41,397 bases of DNA from Ruminococcus sp. (GCA_017470535.1 JAFUYP010000030.1:1-41397), one strand, 5' to 3'. Shown: positions 8,794-17,223, numbered from the stretch's first letter. Translations and numbers: made by a program. Notes: a model not told the origin generated them from the sequence alone.

Positions 8794-9669
8794 TTATTCC
8801 TTTATATAGTCTGCTATTATGTCATACCAGAAATCAGCGAGCTTCTTGTAGCCCTCCTCACTCGGGTGAACGCCGTCATAAAGGTCTGCCTTCGTGATCG
8901 CTGAATGTGCGTCTGCAAGCTCTATGTTCTTGCCCTCGCCCTTTTTCTTTTCAACCACTGCCTTTACCTGCTCGTTATAATCAGCTACGCACTGATCCAT
9001 TTTTTCGGCAGTGTATGTTTCCTGATCTATGTATGTGTCATTGTCGCCGTCAGCATCGGGTATCTTTGCATCTGCGTCCATGTCGGGTATCGTCGCCAGG
9101 AAAAGCATACCGTCCTCCGGCAGATATGAAAGCACCACGTCTACGAGCGCTTCGAGCCTCTCCCCTGCCTTGTCAAGCTCGTAGTAGCTAAGCAGGTCGT
9201 TAGTACCTACCATAAGCGTAACTACATCGGGCTTGTCAGCTTCGAGGCGTTTTTCTGCGATGTTCATAAGACCCATTCTTGTGCCTGTTATCGACTGCAT
9301 TATCCTGTCGATGGAATAGCCCGTATAGCCCTCATGCTCGTTGTCGTAGCACTCGCCGCCCTTGTTCCTGCCGACGAAATCCACATACTGCGACAGGGAG
9401 TTCTCTTCGAGCTTGTTGCAAAGAAACGTTCTGTATCCGCCCGGCAGCCAGAAGCCGTCCGTTATGGAATCGCCGAAGGTCATGAGCTTTATGCTTTTAT
9501 AGGTTGCCTGCTCTGCCCCGCTGCTGTCTGCTGACTGTGAAGAAGACGCATCAGCCGCACTTTCAGCTGATGTGCTGTCTGCCGATGATGACGATGACGA
9601 GCTGTCACCGCAGGCAGTGAACATTGATGCTGCAAGAACGAATGCTAAGATCATAGAAAGTTTTTTCAT
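8794..9669 (-). CDS. Secreted lipoprotein, SGNH/GDSL-type hydrolase
   Basis: Residues 1-20 form a lipoprotein signal ending in the lipobox FTAC, with Cys20 as the lipidated residue. A Ser/Ala/Asp-rich linker runs to about residue 55, then a SGNH domain. Catalytic features are GDS with Ser68, GTND with Asn157, and DGVH with Asp265 and His268. These enzymes are esterases or lipases acting on carbohydrate esters or lipids; the substrate is not predictable. The protein should sit on the outer face of the membrane. It is placed inside the fatty-acid cluster between a cytoplasmic paralogue and fabG. The shared motifs FWLPGGYRT and DGVHPSEEGY show the two arose by duplication. Confidence 0.9.
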   Translation of the reverse strand: MKKLSMILAFVLAASMFTACGDSSSSSSSADSTSAESAADASSSQSADSSGAEQATYKSIKLMTFGDSITDGFWLPGGYRTFLCNKLEENSLSQYVDFVGRNKGGECYDNEHEGYTGYSIDRIMQSITGTRMGLMNIAEKRLEADKPDVVTLMVGTNDLLSYYELDKAGERLEALVDVVLSYLPEDGMLFLATIPDMDADAKIPDADGDNDTYIDQETYTAEKMDQCVADYNEQVKAVVEKKKGEGKNIELADAHSAITKADLYDGVHPSEEGYKKLADFWYDIIADYIKE

Positions 9670-9681
9670 AATATTACTCCT

Positions 9682-10350
9682 TTACAAGAACTTGTCCTTT
9701 ACAAGTGTTTCAAACCAGGATCTGCCTATTTTTTCATACCCCTCTTCACTCGGGTGAACGCCGTCGTGGAGCAGGGTCTTGTCTATCACGCTGTTTATAT
9801 CCGCAAGCCTTACATCATAGCCCTCGTGTTTAAGGTATGACACGGTAAGTCTTATATGGGCGTTGAAGTCATCAACGAGCCTGTCTATGCTCTCACAGGT
9901 AAAATGCTCGCCCGGTATGAATGTATCATCATTTGCGTCCATATAAGGTATAGTTGCGATATAGAGAGTGCCGCCGTTCATGCCGAGGATGATATTTCTT
10001 GCAAGCGTCATGAGCCTGTTGCCTGCGTCCTCCGGCTTGTAGATGCTAAGCACATCGTTTGTACCTATCTGCAAAAGTGTAACGTCCGGCGTACAGCTTT
10101 TGAATATCTCATCAAGCATTGATGCGATACCCATTCTGCCGCCTGTAACGCTCTCGGATATATTCTCGATAGAGAAGCTCGAAAAGCCGCAGTGTGCATC
10201 GTTATAGCAGTCACCGCTATGGTTTATGCCGACAAATTCCACCTTATCCTGCTTGCCTGCCTGCTCGATAAGCCTGCACAGTGTAGTTCTGTATCCGCCC
10301 GGCAGCCAGAACCCGTCTGTCATCGAGTCACCCATACACATGATCTTCAT
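9682..10350 (-). CDS. Cytoplasmic SGNH/GDSL-type hydrolase
   Basis: This 222-residue SGNH hydrolase starts directly at the catalytic block (GDSMTDGF, Ser9) and has no signal peptide. GTND is at residues 96-99 and DGVH at 196-199. It is clearly related to the lipoprotein encoded 12 bases downstream, sharing FWLPGGYRT and DGVHPSEEGY, so the pair is a tandem duplication in which only one copy is exported. Its position between fabK and fabG is where many Firmicute clusters have fabD. An acyl-ester or acyl-thioester substrate linked to lipid synthesis is possible but unproven. Confidence 0.88.
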   Translation of the reverse strand: MKIMCMGDSMTDGFWLPGGYRTTLCRLIEQAGKQDKVEFVGINHSGDCYNDAHCGFSSFSIENISESVTGGRMGIASMLDEIFKSCTPDVTLLQIGTNDVLSIYKPEDAGNRLMTLARNIILGMNGGTLYIATIPYMDANDDTFIPGEHFTCESIDRLVDDFNAHIRLTVSYLKHEGYDVRLADINSVIDKTLLHDGVHPSEEGYEKIGRSWFETLVKDKFL

Positions 10351-10391
10351 ATTAAGTTCTCCTTTTTGCTGTCTTTTTCTTTTTTATCTTT

Positions 10392-11330
10392 TTACTTGTT
10401 CAGCAGCTCCTCCGCCTGGCTGAACATCTCCTCTATCATATCCTTTGCAGGCTCTGTTTTCTTTACCAGTCCTGCTATCGCACCGCACAAAAACGAGCCT
10501 TCTTCAAGGTTGCCGTCCTGCACAGCCTTTCTCAGTGACCCGAGCGTTATCTGCTCAAACTCATCGGGTGTCAGCGAGCCGTCCTTCTCGCCGTTTGCAA
10601 GACGCTTTGAGAATTTCGTCTTTACATTCCTGCACGGGTGTCCTGTGTATCTGCCTGTAACGATGCTGTCTGTATCTTTCGCACCGACCACAAGGTCTTT
10701 ATATGTCTGATGCACCTGACATTCATCTGCCGCCAAAAACCTCGTTCCCAGCTGCACGCCCTCAGCGCCCAGCATGAACGCCGCAGCAATACCTCTGCCG
10801 TCAGCTATGCCGCCTGCCGCTATGACAGGTATCTCCAGGGCATCGACCACCTGCGGCACCAGGCACATGGTGGTATTCTCACCGATATGACCGCCGCTCT
10901 CCGTGCCTTCTGCCACAACTGCATCAGCACCTGCACGCTCCATTCTCTTAGCAAGTGCCACCGACGGGATAACAGGTATCACCTTTATGCCTGCTTCCTT
11001 CCACGCCGCCATGAACTTTCCGGGGTTACCGGCACCCGTTGTTACAACAGGGACCTTTTCATCTATAACGAGCTGTGCCAGCTCCTCGGCGTTTGGTGAC
11101 ATGAGCATTATGTTCACGCCGAACGGCTTGTCGCCGACTGCCGCCTTTGTGAGCCTTATCTGCTCTCTTAAATAGTCTATCGGCGCAGAGCCGCCTGCTA
11201 TCAGACCCAAACCCCCTGCATTGGATACCGCAGCTGCGAGCGTATGCTCAGCTATCCACGCCATACCGCCCTGTATTATCGGGTACTTTATCCCGAGAAG
11301 GTCTGTTATCCTTGTTTTTGTGGTAGTCAT
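10392..11330 (-). CDS. fabK: Enoyl-ACP reductase II, FMN-dependent FabK
   Basis: FabK reduces trans-2-enoyl-ACP with NAD(P)H and FMN and replaces FabI in many Firmicutes. The 312-residue TIM-barrel protein belongs to the FabK/nitronate monooxygenase family. It opens with KYPIIQGGMAWIAEHTLAAAVSNAGGLG and has FMN-phosphate loops (AAGGIADGRGIAAAFMLGA and GVQLGTRFLA, about residues 170-203). Its place among fab genes favours FabK over nitronate monooxygenase. AGGAG sits 10 bases before the ATG, inside the end of the preceding gene, and the start overlaps that gene's stop as ATGA. No fabI is visible. Confidence 0.93.
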   Translation of the reverse strand: MTTTKTRITDLLGIKYPIIQGGMAWIAEHTLAAAVSNAGGLGLIAGGSAPIDYLREQIRLTKAAVGDKPFGVNIMLMSPNAEELAQLVIDEKVPVVTTGAGNPGKFMAAWKEAGIKVIPVIPSVALAKRMERAGADAVVAEGTESGGHIGENTTMCLVPQVVDALEIPVIAAGGIADGRGIAAAFMLGAEGVQLGTRFLAADECQVHQTYKDLVVGAKDTDSIVTGRYTGHPCRNVKTKFSKRLANGEKDGSLTPDEFEQITLGSLRKAVQDGNLEEGSFLCGAIAGLVKKTEPAKDMIEEMFSQAEELLNK

Positions 11331-12001
11331 TGTCTTTTTACTCCTTTATAGTAGTTTTCTATCGAATATCTTTCAAGGTCAAGGTGATGCTCACCGTTTT
11401 TCATGCAGGAATACTCCTTTGTAATGACCGTCACACATTCGGCTATAAATTCCTCTATCAGCTCTTTTGTAAAGTGCATAAGCTCCCCCGGCTCGTCGTC
11501 AAAGTCGCCCTTCATATCCTCAAGCCACTTGTCCGATGTGAAATCAAAGCGTCTGTATATGTCCTCGTTTTCTATCCCCTCAGGCACTGTCGGCAGCGTA
11601 AGGGAATACTTTTTTACAAGATACGGGTTGAGCCTGTGGTAGTCCCGATAAAGCTCGTCGAGCAGCTCACGCTCGCCACGGCGCTTTAAAAGACCAACTC
11701 TATAATAAAGGTACTGTCTGAAAATATCGTCCTCTATCAGATGAAAGTAATACCCCAGATAGAGCATATCGGAAAGCTTATCCTTATAATCGCTGTAAAA
11801 CGCTAAGAAGTCGTAGGTCTTTCTTCCGCTTTCAAGCAGAGTGTAAAAGTGCGTCTGCTGTTTGAGCGGCAGGCGTATGTCATAGTCGCCCATTATCATA
11901 TCGGGCAGCATATGCCCGAAATAAAACCTATCGGTATCCTTTATATCAAGCTCTGCCGCAAGCGCACCTGCCACGGCAAGATGTATCATTCTCGAAGCCA
12001 T
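11327..12001 (-). CDS. Zinc-dependent phospholipase C-like protein
   Basis: This is a 224-residue, mostly helical soluble protein with no signal peptide. It opens with SRMIHLAVAGALAAELD and has GHMLPDMI (about residues 29-36), TQ-THFY-type His and a YLGYYFHLIEDD segment (about 81-92). The ordered His and Asp residues resemble the zinc-dependent phospholipase C / S1-P1 nuclease fold seen in many uncharacterised Firmicute proteins. Catalysis is not established. It overlaps fabK by four bases, so the two are translationally coupled, and it may act in lipid turnover. The ribosome site is weak. Confidence 0.55.
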   Translation of the reverse strand: MASRMIHLAVAGALAAELDIKDTDRFYFGHMLPDMIMGDYDIRLPLKQQTHFYTLLESGRKTYDFLAFYSDYKDKLSDMLYLGYYFHLIEDDIFRQYLYYRVGLLKRRGERELLDELYRDYHRLNPYLVKKYSLTLPTVPEGIENEDIYRRFDFTSDKWLEDMKGDFDDEPGELMHFTKELIEEFIAECVTVITKEYSCMKNGEHHLDLERYSIENYYKGVKRQ

Positions 12002-12006
12002 TTTTA

Positions 12007-12399
12007 TTACTCATTCATAAAGTCAAAGTGTCTGCGGTAGCGCTTAGGGATAGTTATGTCAGCGCTTATACCAAGCTCTGCAAGAGCATTCTCTGCGGCA
12101 CTCATACCGTCTTTATAAAAACGCTCTATCCTGCGCCCTTTATCCGCTATGCCCTTATAATCGGGAGGACACACGAATGTCCAGTCTGCGCCGTCCTTAT
12201 CCGCCACAAAGCGGAAAAACCGGTCGATCTGTCTTGATCCAAAGCCTGCACTTTCAAGCAGCAGATGATGCTCGGCATATTCATCTATACCGCCTGCTAT
12301 CATAACGCTCTCATCAAAAGCTATCAGCACAAGCACCGGCTCGTTGTCAGCTATCAGTGATCTTACCGTCTGCTCGTGTGGCAAAAACATTTTCTGCAT
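12007..12399 (-). CDS. Unknown protein between fabH and fabK
   Basis: No family is recognised. The protein is about 130 residues, soluble and of mixed charge. It has an early hydrophobic strand (EPVLVLIAFDESVMIAGG), then alternating helices, and a basic stretch near the C-terminus (PKRYRRHFDF). The ATG at 12399 begins one base after the fabH stop, so translational reinitiation is likely; ATG at 12390 is an alternative. Co-transcription with fabH and the phospholipase-like gene suggests a lipid-linked role, but nothing in the sequence shows one. Confidence 0.7.
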   Translation of the reverse strand: MQKMFLPHEQTVRSLIADNEPVLVLIAFDESVMIAGGIDEYAEHHLLLESAGFGSRQIDRFFRFVADKDGADWTFVCPPDYKGIADKGRRIERFYKDGMSAAENALAELGISADITIPKRYRRHFDFMNE

Positions 12400-12400
12400 A

Positions 12401-13402
12401 TCAGTATTCAAATATCACAGCCGCATAGGTAAGACCGCCGCCGAAGCCCACAAAGCAGACCTTGTCGCCACGCTTTATCCTGCCCTCTGCGACTGCATCG
12501 CAGAACGCTATCGGGATAGAGGCGGAGGACGTATTGCCGTAGCGGTCGATGTATACGACCATTTTGTCCATTGAAACGCCTAAGTTCTTAGCGGCAGTTT
12601 CGATTATCCTGACATTTGCCTGATGAGGTACTATCGCATCAAGCTCGTCGGGGGTCATGCCTGCTTTTTCGCAGGCGTGCTTTACCGCATCGGGCAGCGC
12701 CTTTGTTGCGAATTTATATACCTCCTTGCCGTCCTGTGCAAAGAAGTATTCCTTTGTATCAGGCATACCCATATCAAATTCTTCCTTGTTAGTACGGAAG
12801 ACGTTCTCGCTTTTGAGCGCACGGGAAACGAGGAACTTAGCACCGTTTCCGTCCGCACCGAGGTATGATGACCAGAGGGTGTCCCTGTTCCTTTCAAGTA
12901 CGAAAGCCGCCGCACCGTCACCGAAAAGTATGCAGCTCGACCTGTCGGTATAATCGACAAACTTTGAAAGCTCCTCGGTGGCTACGAGCAGCACCGTGTC
13001 AACGCCGTCCTCGCTCTGGAGGTATCTTTTCGCCATATCAAGACCATAGTCAAACCCTGTGCAGGCGCAGTTTATGTCGATAGCCATTGAGCCGGCAGCA
13101 CCTATCTCACGCTGAATGAGTGCCGCCTCCGAAGGCGTATAAAAATCGGGCGTGCAGGTAGATACTATTATAAGGTCAACATCAGCCGCCGTGATGCCTG
13201 CATCAGCAAGCGCCTTCTCTGCTGCCTTTGCGCCTAAGTAATAGTTAGGCTCGCCGTTTGTGATATGGCGTGTCTTTATACCTGTGCGCTGAGTTATCCA
13301 CTCGTCACTTGTATCCACTATCTTTGAGAACATCTCATTGTCTGCGATAAGCTCCGGAACGAAGCTGCCTGTGCCTTTTATATGTACTCCGTATGTATTC
13401 AC
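12401..13402 (-). CDS. fabH: 3-oxoacyl-ACP synthase III
   Basis: FabH starts fatty-acid synthesis by condensing an acyl-CoA primer with malonyl-ACP. The 333-residue protein has catalytic Cys114 in NCACTGF, the His in VPHQANVRI (about 255) and the Asn in GNTSSASIP (about 285). The start is GTG at 13402, preceded by a perfect AGGAGG at about 6 bases. It is the first gene of the cluster, 120 bases downstream of a strong promoter. No FabT- or FapR-type regulator gene is in the window. Confidence 0.96.
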   Translation of the reverse strand: MNTYGVHIKGTGSFVPELIADNEMFSKIVDTSDEWITQRTGIKTRHITNGEPNYYLGAKAAEKALADAGITAADVDLIIVSTCTPDFYTPSEAALIQREIGAAGSMAIDINCACTGFDYGLDMAKRYLQSEDGVDTVLLVATEELSKFVDYTDRSSCILFGDGAAAFVLERNRDTLWSSYLGADGNGAKFLVSRALKSENVFRTNKEEFDMGMPDTKEYFFAQDGKEVYKFATKALPDAVKHACEKAGMTPDELDAIVPHQANVRIIETAAKNLGVSMDKMVVYIDRYGNTSSASIPIAFCDAVAEGRIKRGDKVCFVGFGGGLTYAAVIFEY

Positions 13403-13480
13403 TGTTTCCTCCTGAAAAGTTCTTGTAAACCATTTACTATTATGTTATAATGTATTTACAGCAAAAGACGTCGGATTTTG

Positions 13481-13492
13481 TAAAATATTTTA
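13481..13492. promoter_or_regulatory. AT palindrome in the fabH leader, possible operator
   Basis: TAAAATATTTTA is a perfect 12-bp palindrome 30-41 bases downstream of the -10 box of the fab promoter, so it would lie in the early transcribed leader. It does not match the FapR or FabT consensus as I know them. A role as operator is inference. Confidence 0.35.
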
Positions 13493-13521
13493 ACGTTTTG
13501 AATTCACACTATAACATATTA

Positions 13522-13550
13522 ATTATACCGCTAAAAGCGTTTTTCGTCAA
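13522..13550 (-). promoter_or_regulatory. Main promoter of the fatty-acid cluster
   Basis: On the minus strand, TTGACG (13545-13550) and TATAAT (13522-13527) are separated by 17 bp. The leader to the fabH GTG is about 110 bases. Confidence 0.82.
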
Positions 13551-13673
13551 GCAGTTTTTATGAATAAATATAATAATGCGCACAAAAGATATAACTGATA
13601 TTATCAAACGTGCAGAATTTGGACAAACAGACAAAATCCATTGACAAATCACAAATATCAGGGAGGTAATTTT

Positions 13674-14213
13674 ATGTTGACAGGCGACCCGTATAAATTC
13701 GGATTTCTTATAGAGAAGGTAGATGACTGGGTGTATGAGCCGTATGTAAACGGGCTGATGTTTTTATTCTTAAACGGGCAGGGGTATCCGGATACGCTGA
13801 CGACCACGACACTCAGCGCCGAGCTGCCGGAGCTGCTTGATGATGACTCACCGCTTGTAAGCCCCAGAGAGGACAAGGAGCTTTATAATATGGAAAGCGA
13901 GGAAAGGTTCGAGCTGCTTGCAAGGCTCACATACCCCGAGAGTATCGAAAAGAAAAGCGACTTATCCTTTGTAGTGCCGTTTCACGAGATAAACGATTCG
14001 GGCTATGCGGTATTCACGATAAGCGACGGGAGCGATGTGATAGTTTCGGTCGGCAAGTGGGACGGCGGCAGGCTGCTGCAAATAGACGAGAGAGAAGTCT
14101 CCGGCAGAGAGTATAAAAACGTCATTGCCGGGCTTAAAAGATTCTACAATGAAATAAGCGGAGATAAGAAAAAGAGCGCTGCGAAAGTAAAGCTGCGCAA
14201 GGTAATAAAATAA
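13674..14213 (+). CDS. Possible Imm42-like immunity protein
   Basis: This is a 179-residue soluble protein opening MLTGDPYKFGFLIEKVDDW, followed by a hydrophobic NGLMFLFLNGQGYPDTLTT segment. That opening resembles the Imm42 family of polymorphic-toxin immunity proteins, but the match is from memory and the rest is not recognised. The acidic middle has ELLDDD and REDKELYNMESEE; the C-terminus is lysine-rich. GGGAGG lies about 8 bases before the ATG. No toxin gene adjoins it, so if it is an immunity protein it is an orphan. It is transcribed away from fabH; no clear promoter is seen. Confidence 0.45.
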   Translation: MLTGDPYKFGFLIEKVDDWVYEPYVNGLMFLFLNGQGYPDTLTTTTLSAELPELLDDDSPLVSPREDKELYNMESEERFELLARLTYPESIEKKSDLSFVVPFHEINDSGYAVFTISDGSDVIVSVGKWDGGRLLQIDEREVSGREYKNVIAGLKRFYNEISGDKKKSAAKVKLRKVIK

Positions 14214-14335
14214 AGAGCGTCCTGACTTTGCGGTCGGCATTGCAAAAGAATATTTAAAAAATTTTTTCCCCCTGCAAGGAATGGGCAGGCTCAGACGTAT
14301 TATTAGTGAAAAAAGTTCAGGGAAGTGGTAAGGAT

Positions 14336-14821
14336 ATGACAAACGAACAAATGGTATCCTGCTATGATGAGTTTTTTGAAATGGTATGGCGTGTATGCTA
14401 CGTTGAATTATCCGGCAGACAGCAGGACGTTGAGGACGCAGTGTCCGATACGTTTTTAAAGCTGCTCAAAAGCTGCAATATAGAGAGTTCAGAACGTGAG
14501 CATATTAAAGCATGGCTGATAGTCACCGCACAGAATACCTGCCGCTCGCTGCTTAGGCGTGCGTACAGAAAGGTCGTCAGCTTAGAGGACTACATAAGCG
14601 TAAACGGCGAGCCGGAGGACAGTCAGATATTGTCCTCGGAGCTGTCGCAGGCGCTTGACGGGCTTTCTGACAACGAGCGTGACGCTGTTGTGCTGCATTA
14701 CTATTTCGGATACTCGGGAGCAGAGATAGCAGATCTTAAAAACGTGGCGGAGAATACCGTCTATTCATGGCTGAGCCGTGCAAGAAAACGGCTTGAAAAA
14801 CTTTTGGAAGGAGGCGATTGA
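14336..14821 (+). CDS. ECF-type RNA polymerase sigma factor
   Basis: A 161-residue sigma-70 family member with region 2 (YDEFFEMVWRVCYVEL and DVEDAVSDTFLKLLK, residues about 10-52) and region 4 (LSDNERDAVVLHYYFGYSGAEIADLKNVAENTVYSWLSRARKRL, about 109-152). It lacks regions 1 and 3, as ECF factors do. The start at 14336 follows GGTAAGGAT. The next gene begins two bases after its stop and encodes a membrane protein in the usual anti-sigma position, so the pair probably senses an extracytoplasmic signal. The target promoter is not identified. Confidence 0.92.
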   Translation: MTNEQMVSCYDEFFEMVWRVCYVELSGRQQDVEDAVSDTFLKLLKSCNIESSEREHIKAWLIVTAQNTCRSLLRRAYRKVVSLEDYISVNGEPEDSQILSSELSQALDGLSDNERDAVVLHYYFGYSGAEIADLKNVAENTVYSWLSRARKRLEKLLEGGD

Positions 14822-14822
14822 T

Positions 14823-16673
14823 ATGGATATGAAGGAAGAAAGATTAAAGATGCTCATATCATCAGAGCTTGACCGTATCATGCCGCCGCCCGGAGCAAAG
14901 GAGCGCATACTCAGAGAAAGGCTGTCAAAGCAGGACGATGCCCCAGGTGAGGAGAGCCTCACCACATCGGAATTAGCGATAATAGAGGACAAAAGATCAG
15001 ATATAACGCCCCCGGTAAAGGCAGAGCAGGAGCAAGAAAAAGAAAAGGATCTCTTTACTCTGCCGGAGGGCGGCACTACAAAGGGCGCTGCGGTAAGGCA
15101 GCATGGCAGGCATTTTTACATTTTTGCGGCGGCTGCTGCCTGCGTGGCTGTGGCGATACTCGGTGTATTCGTGTTCGGGCTGTTTAACAGCAAGAACAAG
15201 GTGCAGACCGACAGCACGGCGGCGAACGACTTCAAGGAGAAGATATTTGAGGACAACACCTCCAATCTCTATGACTACCTGTGCAGGGACGAAGACGACA
15301 CCGCAGGCAAGGCAAGCCACATCTACACGTTAGGTGACAAGCTGCTCATAACAGGCAGCGATAACGGCACGGTACTGCTAAGCACCGATTATAAGGAGCT
15401 TGTGCGCACCGACAAGAAGATAGAGGGCAATTTCCTCACAGGCGAACTGAACATGGCTCAGACCAACGAAAATGGTGAAAGATTCTATTCAGACGAATCT
15501 ATAATAGTTACCTATGAGTATATAGAAGACACCGAGGTTGACGGCAAAAACAAGATAATTTTCAGAGGGTATGACCTTGACACCTTAGAGGAGGTCGAAG
15601 ACATACACACCGAGATAGAAACTACCGACTACGCCGTAAACGCCGACATGATAAGCTGCAATGTCATAAAAGACGACAGGCTCACCGATGTCAAGGACTT
15701 TGAGTTTGAAAATGAGCCAAAGGAAAAATACATGGGCTTCAGCTTTGTGTTCACGCTTCGCTATTACAACAGCTCAGCCGCTGACGAAAGCTCGCTCTAC
15801 ATCATAAAGGCAGGCGCTAAAAAGGCTAAAATGCTGTATACGATGAACAACGACCTTATGAAGAAAAAGGGCGATAAAACACAGTGCACATACTATATGG
15901 AATACGCATTCCGTGAAATGATAGCGCCCGGAGAATATGAGAATATGTACATCGTTTACAGCAGGACTCCGCTTGAGGTCGATGAAACGAGCCAGATGTA
16001 CAAAAAGACCTTCTATGTGGCAGCGTTAAGCCTTACAAGCGGCAAGCTGTCTCAGAGCTATGAGATAGCGACCGTTGACGCTGCCGCTGCGTCAGTGCCG
16101 TTTAATAAGTGGTTCGATACGACCGAGAATGATCTTTCGTTTATCAACAAGACCACGGGCGTTACGTTCAGTTTCTTTATCAGTGACATACTTGACGAGA
16201 GCAGGGTGAATGCTGCCTGGCACGGCAACTCGTTCAGAATCACCGATCAGGACTGGGACGGTGCATTCGCAAGGTACTCATACGGTATCCTTCAGGGGGA
16301 TTATTATTTATCATCCGTGGAATACTATGACGGCAAGCAGTTTACAGAAGAGCTGTATGAAAAGTTTATGGAAGAAGGCAGATTTGACGAAAACAGCGAC
16401 AACTGTGTATACAACGATCCGCTGTACTCCGTAAAGGAGGAGCGTGTGTATGAGTACACCTGCTGCACTGCAAAGACGATATACGACGAATCGGGCAAGC
16501 CCATGGAAACAAGGATATACACAGGCTACAGCGCATTCCACACTCCTGAATCCAGCGTCTGCTATGTTGTAGACGATGCCGCCGTCAACATAAGCGACGG
16601 CAACGCATTCTTAGACCAGAAAAACGGTATTGTCTACACTCCCGAAGGAGTTTACAAAACACAAATGAGATAA
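14823..16673 (+). CDS. Membrane anti-sigma-like protein with large extracytoplasmic domain
   Basis: The 616-residue protein has a charged cytoplasmic N-terminus of about 96 residues, including a helical start (MDMKEERLKMLISSELDRIM). One membrane helix spans residues 97-121, and an outer domain of about 490 residues follows. The outer part contains beta-rich repeats such as IYTLGDKLLITGSDNGTVLLS but no domain I can name. A beta-propeller is possible. It follows the sigma gene with only a T between TGA and ATG, with GGAAGGAGG as ribosome site, so regulation of that sigma factor is the simplest reading. It lacks the common zinc-binding anti-sigma HxxxCxxC motif. Confidence 0.75.
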   Translation: MDMKEERLKMLISSELDRIMPPPGAKERILRERLSKQDDAPGEESLTTSELAIIEDKRSDITPPVKAEQEQEKEKDLFTLPEGGTTKGAAVRQHGRHFYIFAAAAACVAVAILGVFVFGLFNSKNKVQTDSTAANDFKEKIFEDNTSNLYDYLCRDEDDTAGKASHIYTLGDKLLITGSDNGTVLLSTDYKELVRTDKKIEGNFLTGELNMAQTNENGERFYSDESIIVTYEYIEDTEVDGKNKIIFRGYDLDTLEEVEDIHTEIETTDYAVNADMISCNVIKDDRLTDVKDFEFENEPKEKYMGFSFVFTLRYYNSSAADESSLYIIKAGAKKAKMLYTMNNDLMKKKGDKTQCTYYMEYAFREMIAPGEYENMYIVYSRTPLEVDETSQMYKKTFYVAALSLTSGKLSQSYEIATVDAAAASVPFNKWFDTTENDLSFINKTTGVTFSFFISDILDESRVNAAWHGNSFRITDQDWDGAFARYSYGILQGDYYLSSVEYYDGKQFTEELYEKFMEEGRFDENSDNCVYNDPLYSVKEERVYEYTCCTAKTIYDESGKPMETRIYTGYSAFHTPESSVCYVVDDAAVNISDGNAFLDQKNGIVYTPEGVYKTQMR

Positions 16674-16715
16674 TGAGATAAGCACTATACTCATCTTTCC
16701 TACATTCTTCTTTGA

Positions 16716-16748
16716 AAAGGGCTCTGCGGAAAACCTCCGCAGAGCCTT
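16716..16748 (+). terminator. Hairpin after the sigma/anti-sigma operon
   Basis: A 13-14 bp stem (GGCTCTGCGG with CCGCAGAGCC and flanking A/T pairs) lies about 40 bases after the stop. The T tract is short. Confidence 0.7.
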
Positions 16749-16764
16749 TGATCTTCCCATAACA

Positions 16765-16790
16765 AAACGCCCCCGACACCGGGGGCGTTA
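16765..16790 (-). terminator. Terminator of the NUDIX gene
   Basis: A GC-rich stem, AACGCCCCCG with its complement CGGGGGCGTT, is followed on the minus strand by TTTTGTT. It lies about 30 bases after the NUDIX stop codon. Together with the neighbouring hairpin it separates two convergent operons. Confidence 0.85.
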
Positions 16791-16818
16791 AGTTTTTGTG
16801 TTTTCAAGATGTAAAATT

Positions 16819-17223
16819 TCAGCGAATGAACTTCTTTGCCTTGTTGACGATGCTCCTGTCATTGTCATAGGCAAGCACACTGCCTGCACGGTCGATCTCC
16901 ACCCACTTGATCTCGGCGATCTCTTCCTCCTGCGGAACATAGTCGGTATTCTTAGCCTTTGCTATGAAATACACCACTATCTTCTGAGTGTCCTTTTTCG
17001 GAGAATAGCTTACCGTTTCCCTGAACGTGGGGTCAAGATTGACATCAATGCCTGTTTCCTCAAGTATCTCACGCTTTGCAGTTTCTACCTCAGTTTCATC
17101 ACCCTCGACATGACCCTTTGGGAAGGACCAGTGGCCGCTGTTTACATGCTTGATAAGTAAAATTTCCGTGTTGCCATGGTATTTTCTGTATACGATAGCG
17201 CCACAGGACTTCTCATGCAGCAT
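16819..17223 (-). CDS. NUDIX hydrolase, Ap4A-hydrolase-like
   Basis: A 134-residue enzyme with a perfect Nudix box GX5EX7REUXEEXGU running from GHVEGDE through KREILEETGI (about residues 37-59). The lead-in KSCGAIVYRK and GHWSFPKGHVE resembles asymmetric diadenosine-tetraphosphate hydrolases, which clear damaged or signalling nucleotides. The exact substrate is not proven. The ATG at 17223 follows AAAGGAA; an earlier in-frame codon would add 16 residues without a ribosome site. The gene is monocistronic with its own promoter and terminator. Confidence 0.92.
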   Translation of the reverse strand: MLHEKSCGAIVYRKYHGNTEILLIKHVNSGHWSFPKGHVEGDETEVETAKREILEETGIDVNLDPTFRETVSYSPKKDTQKIVVYFIAKAKNTDYVPQEEEIAEIKWVEIDRAGSVLAYDNDRSIVNKAKKFIR

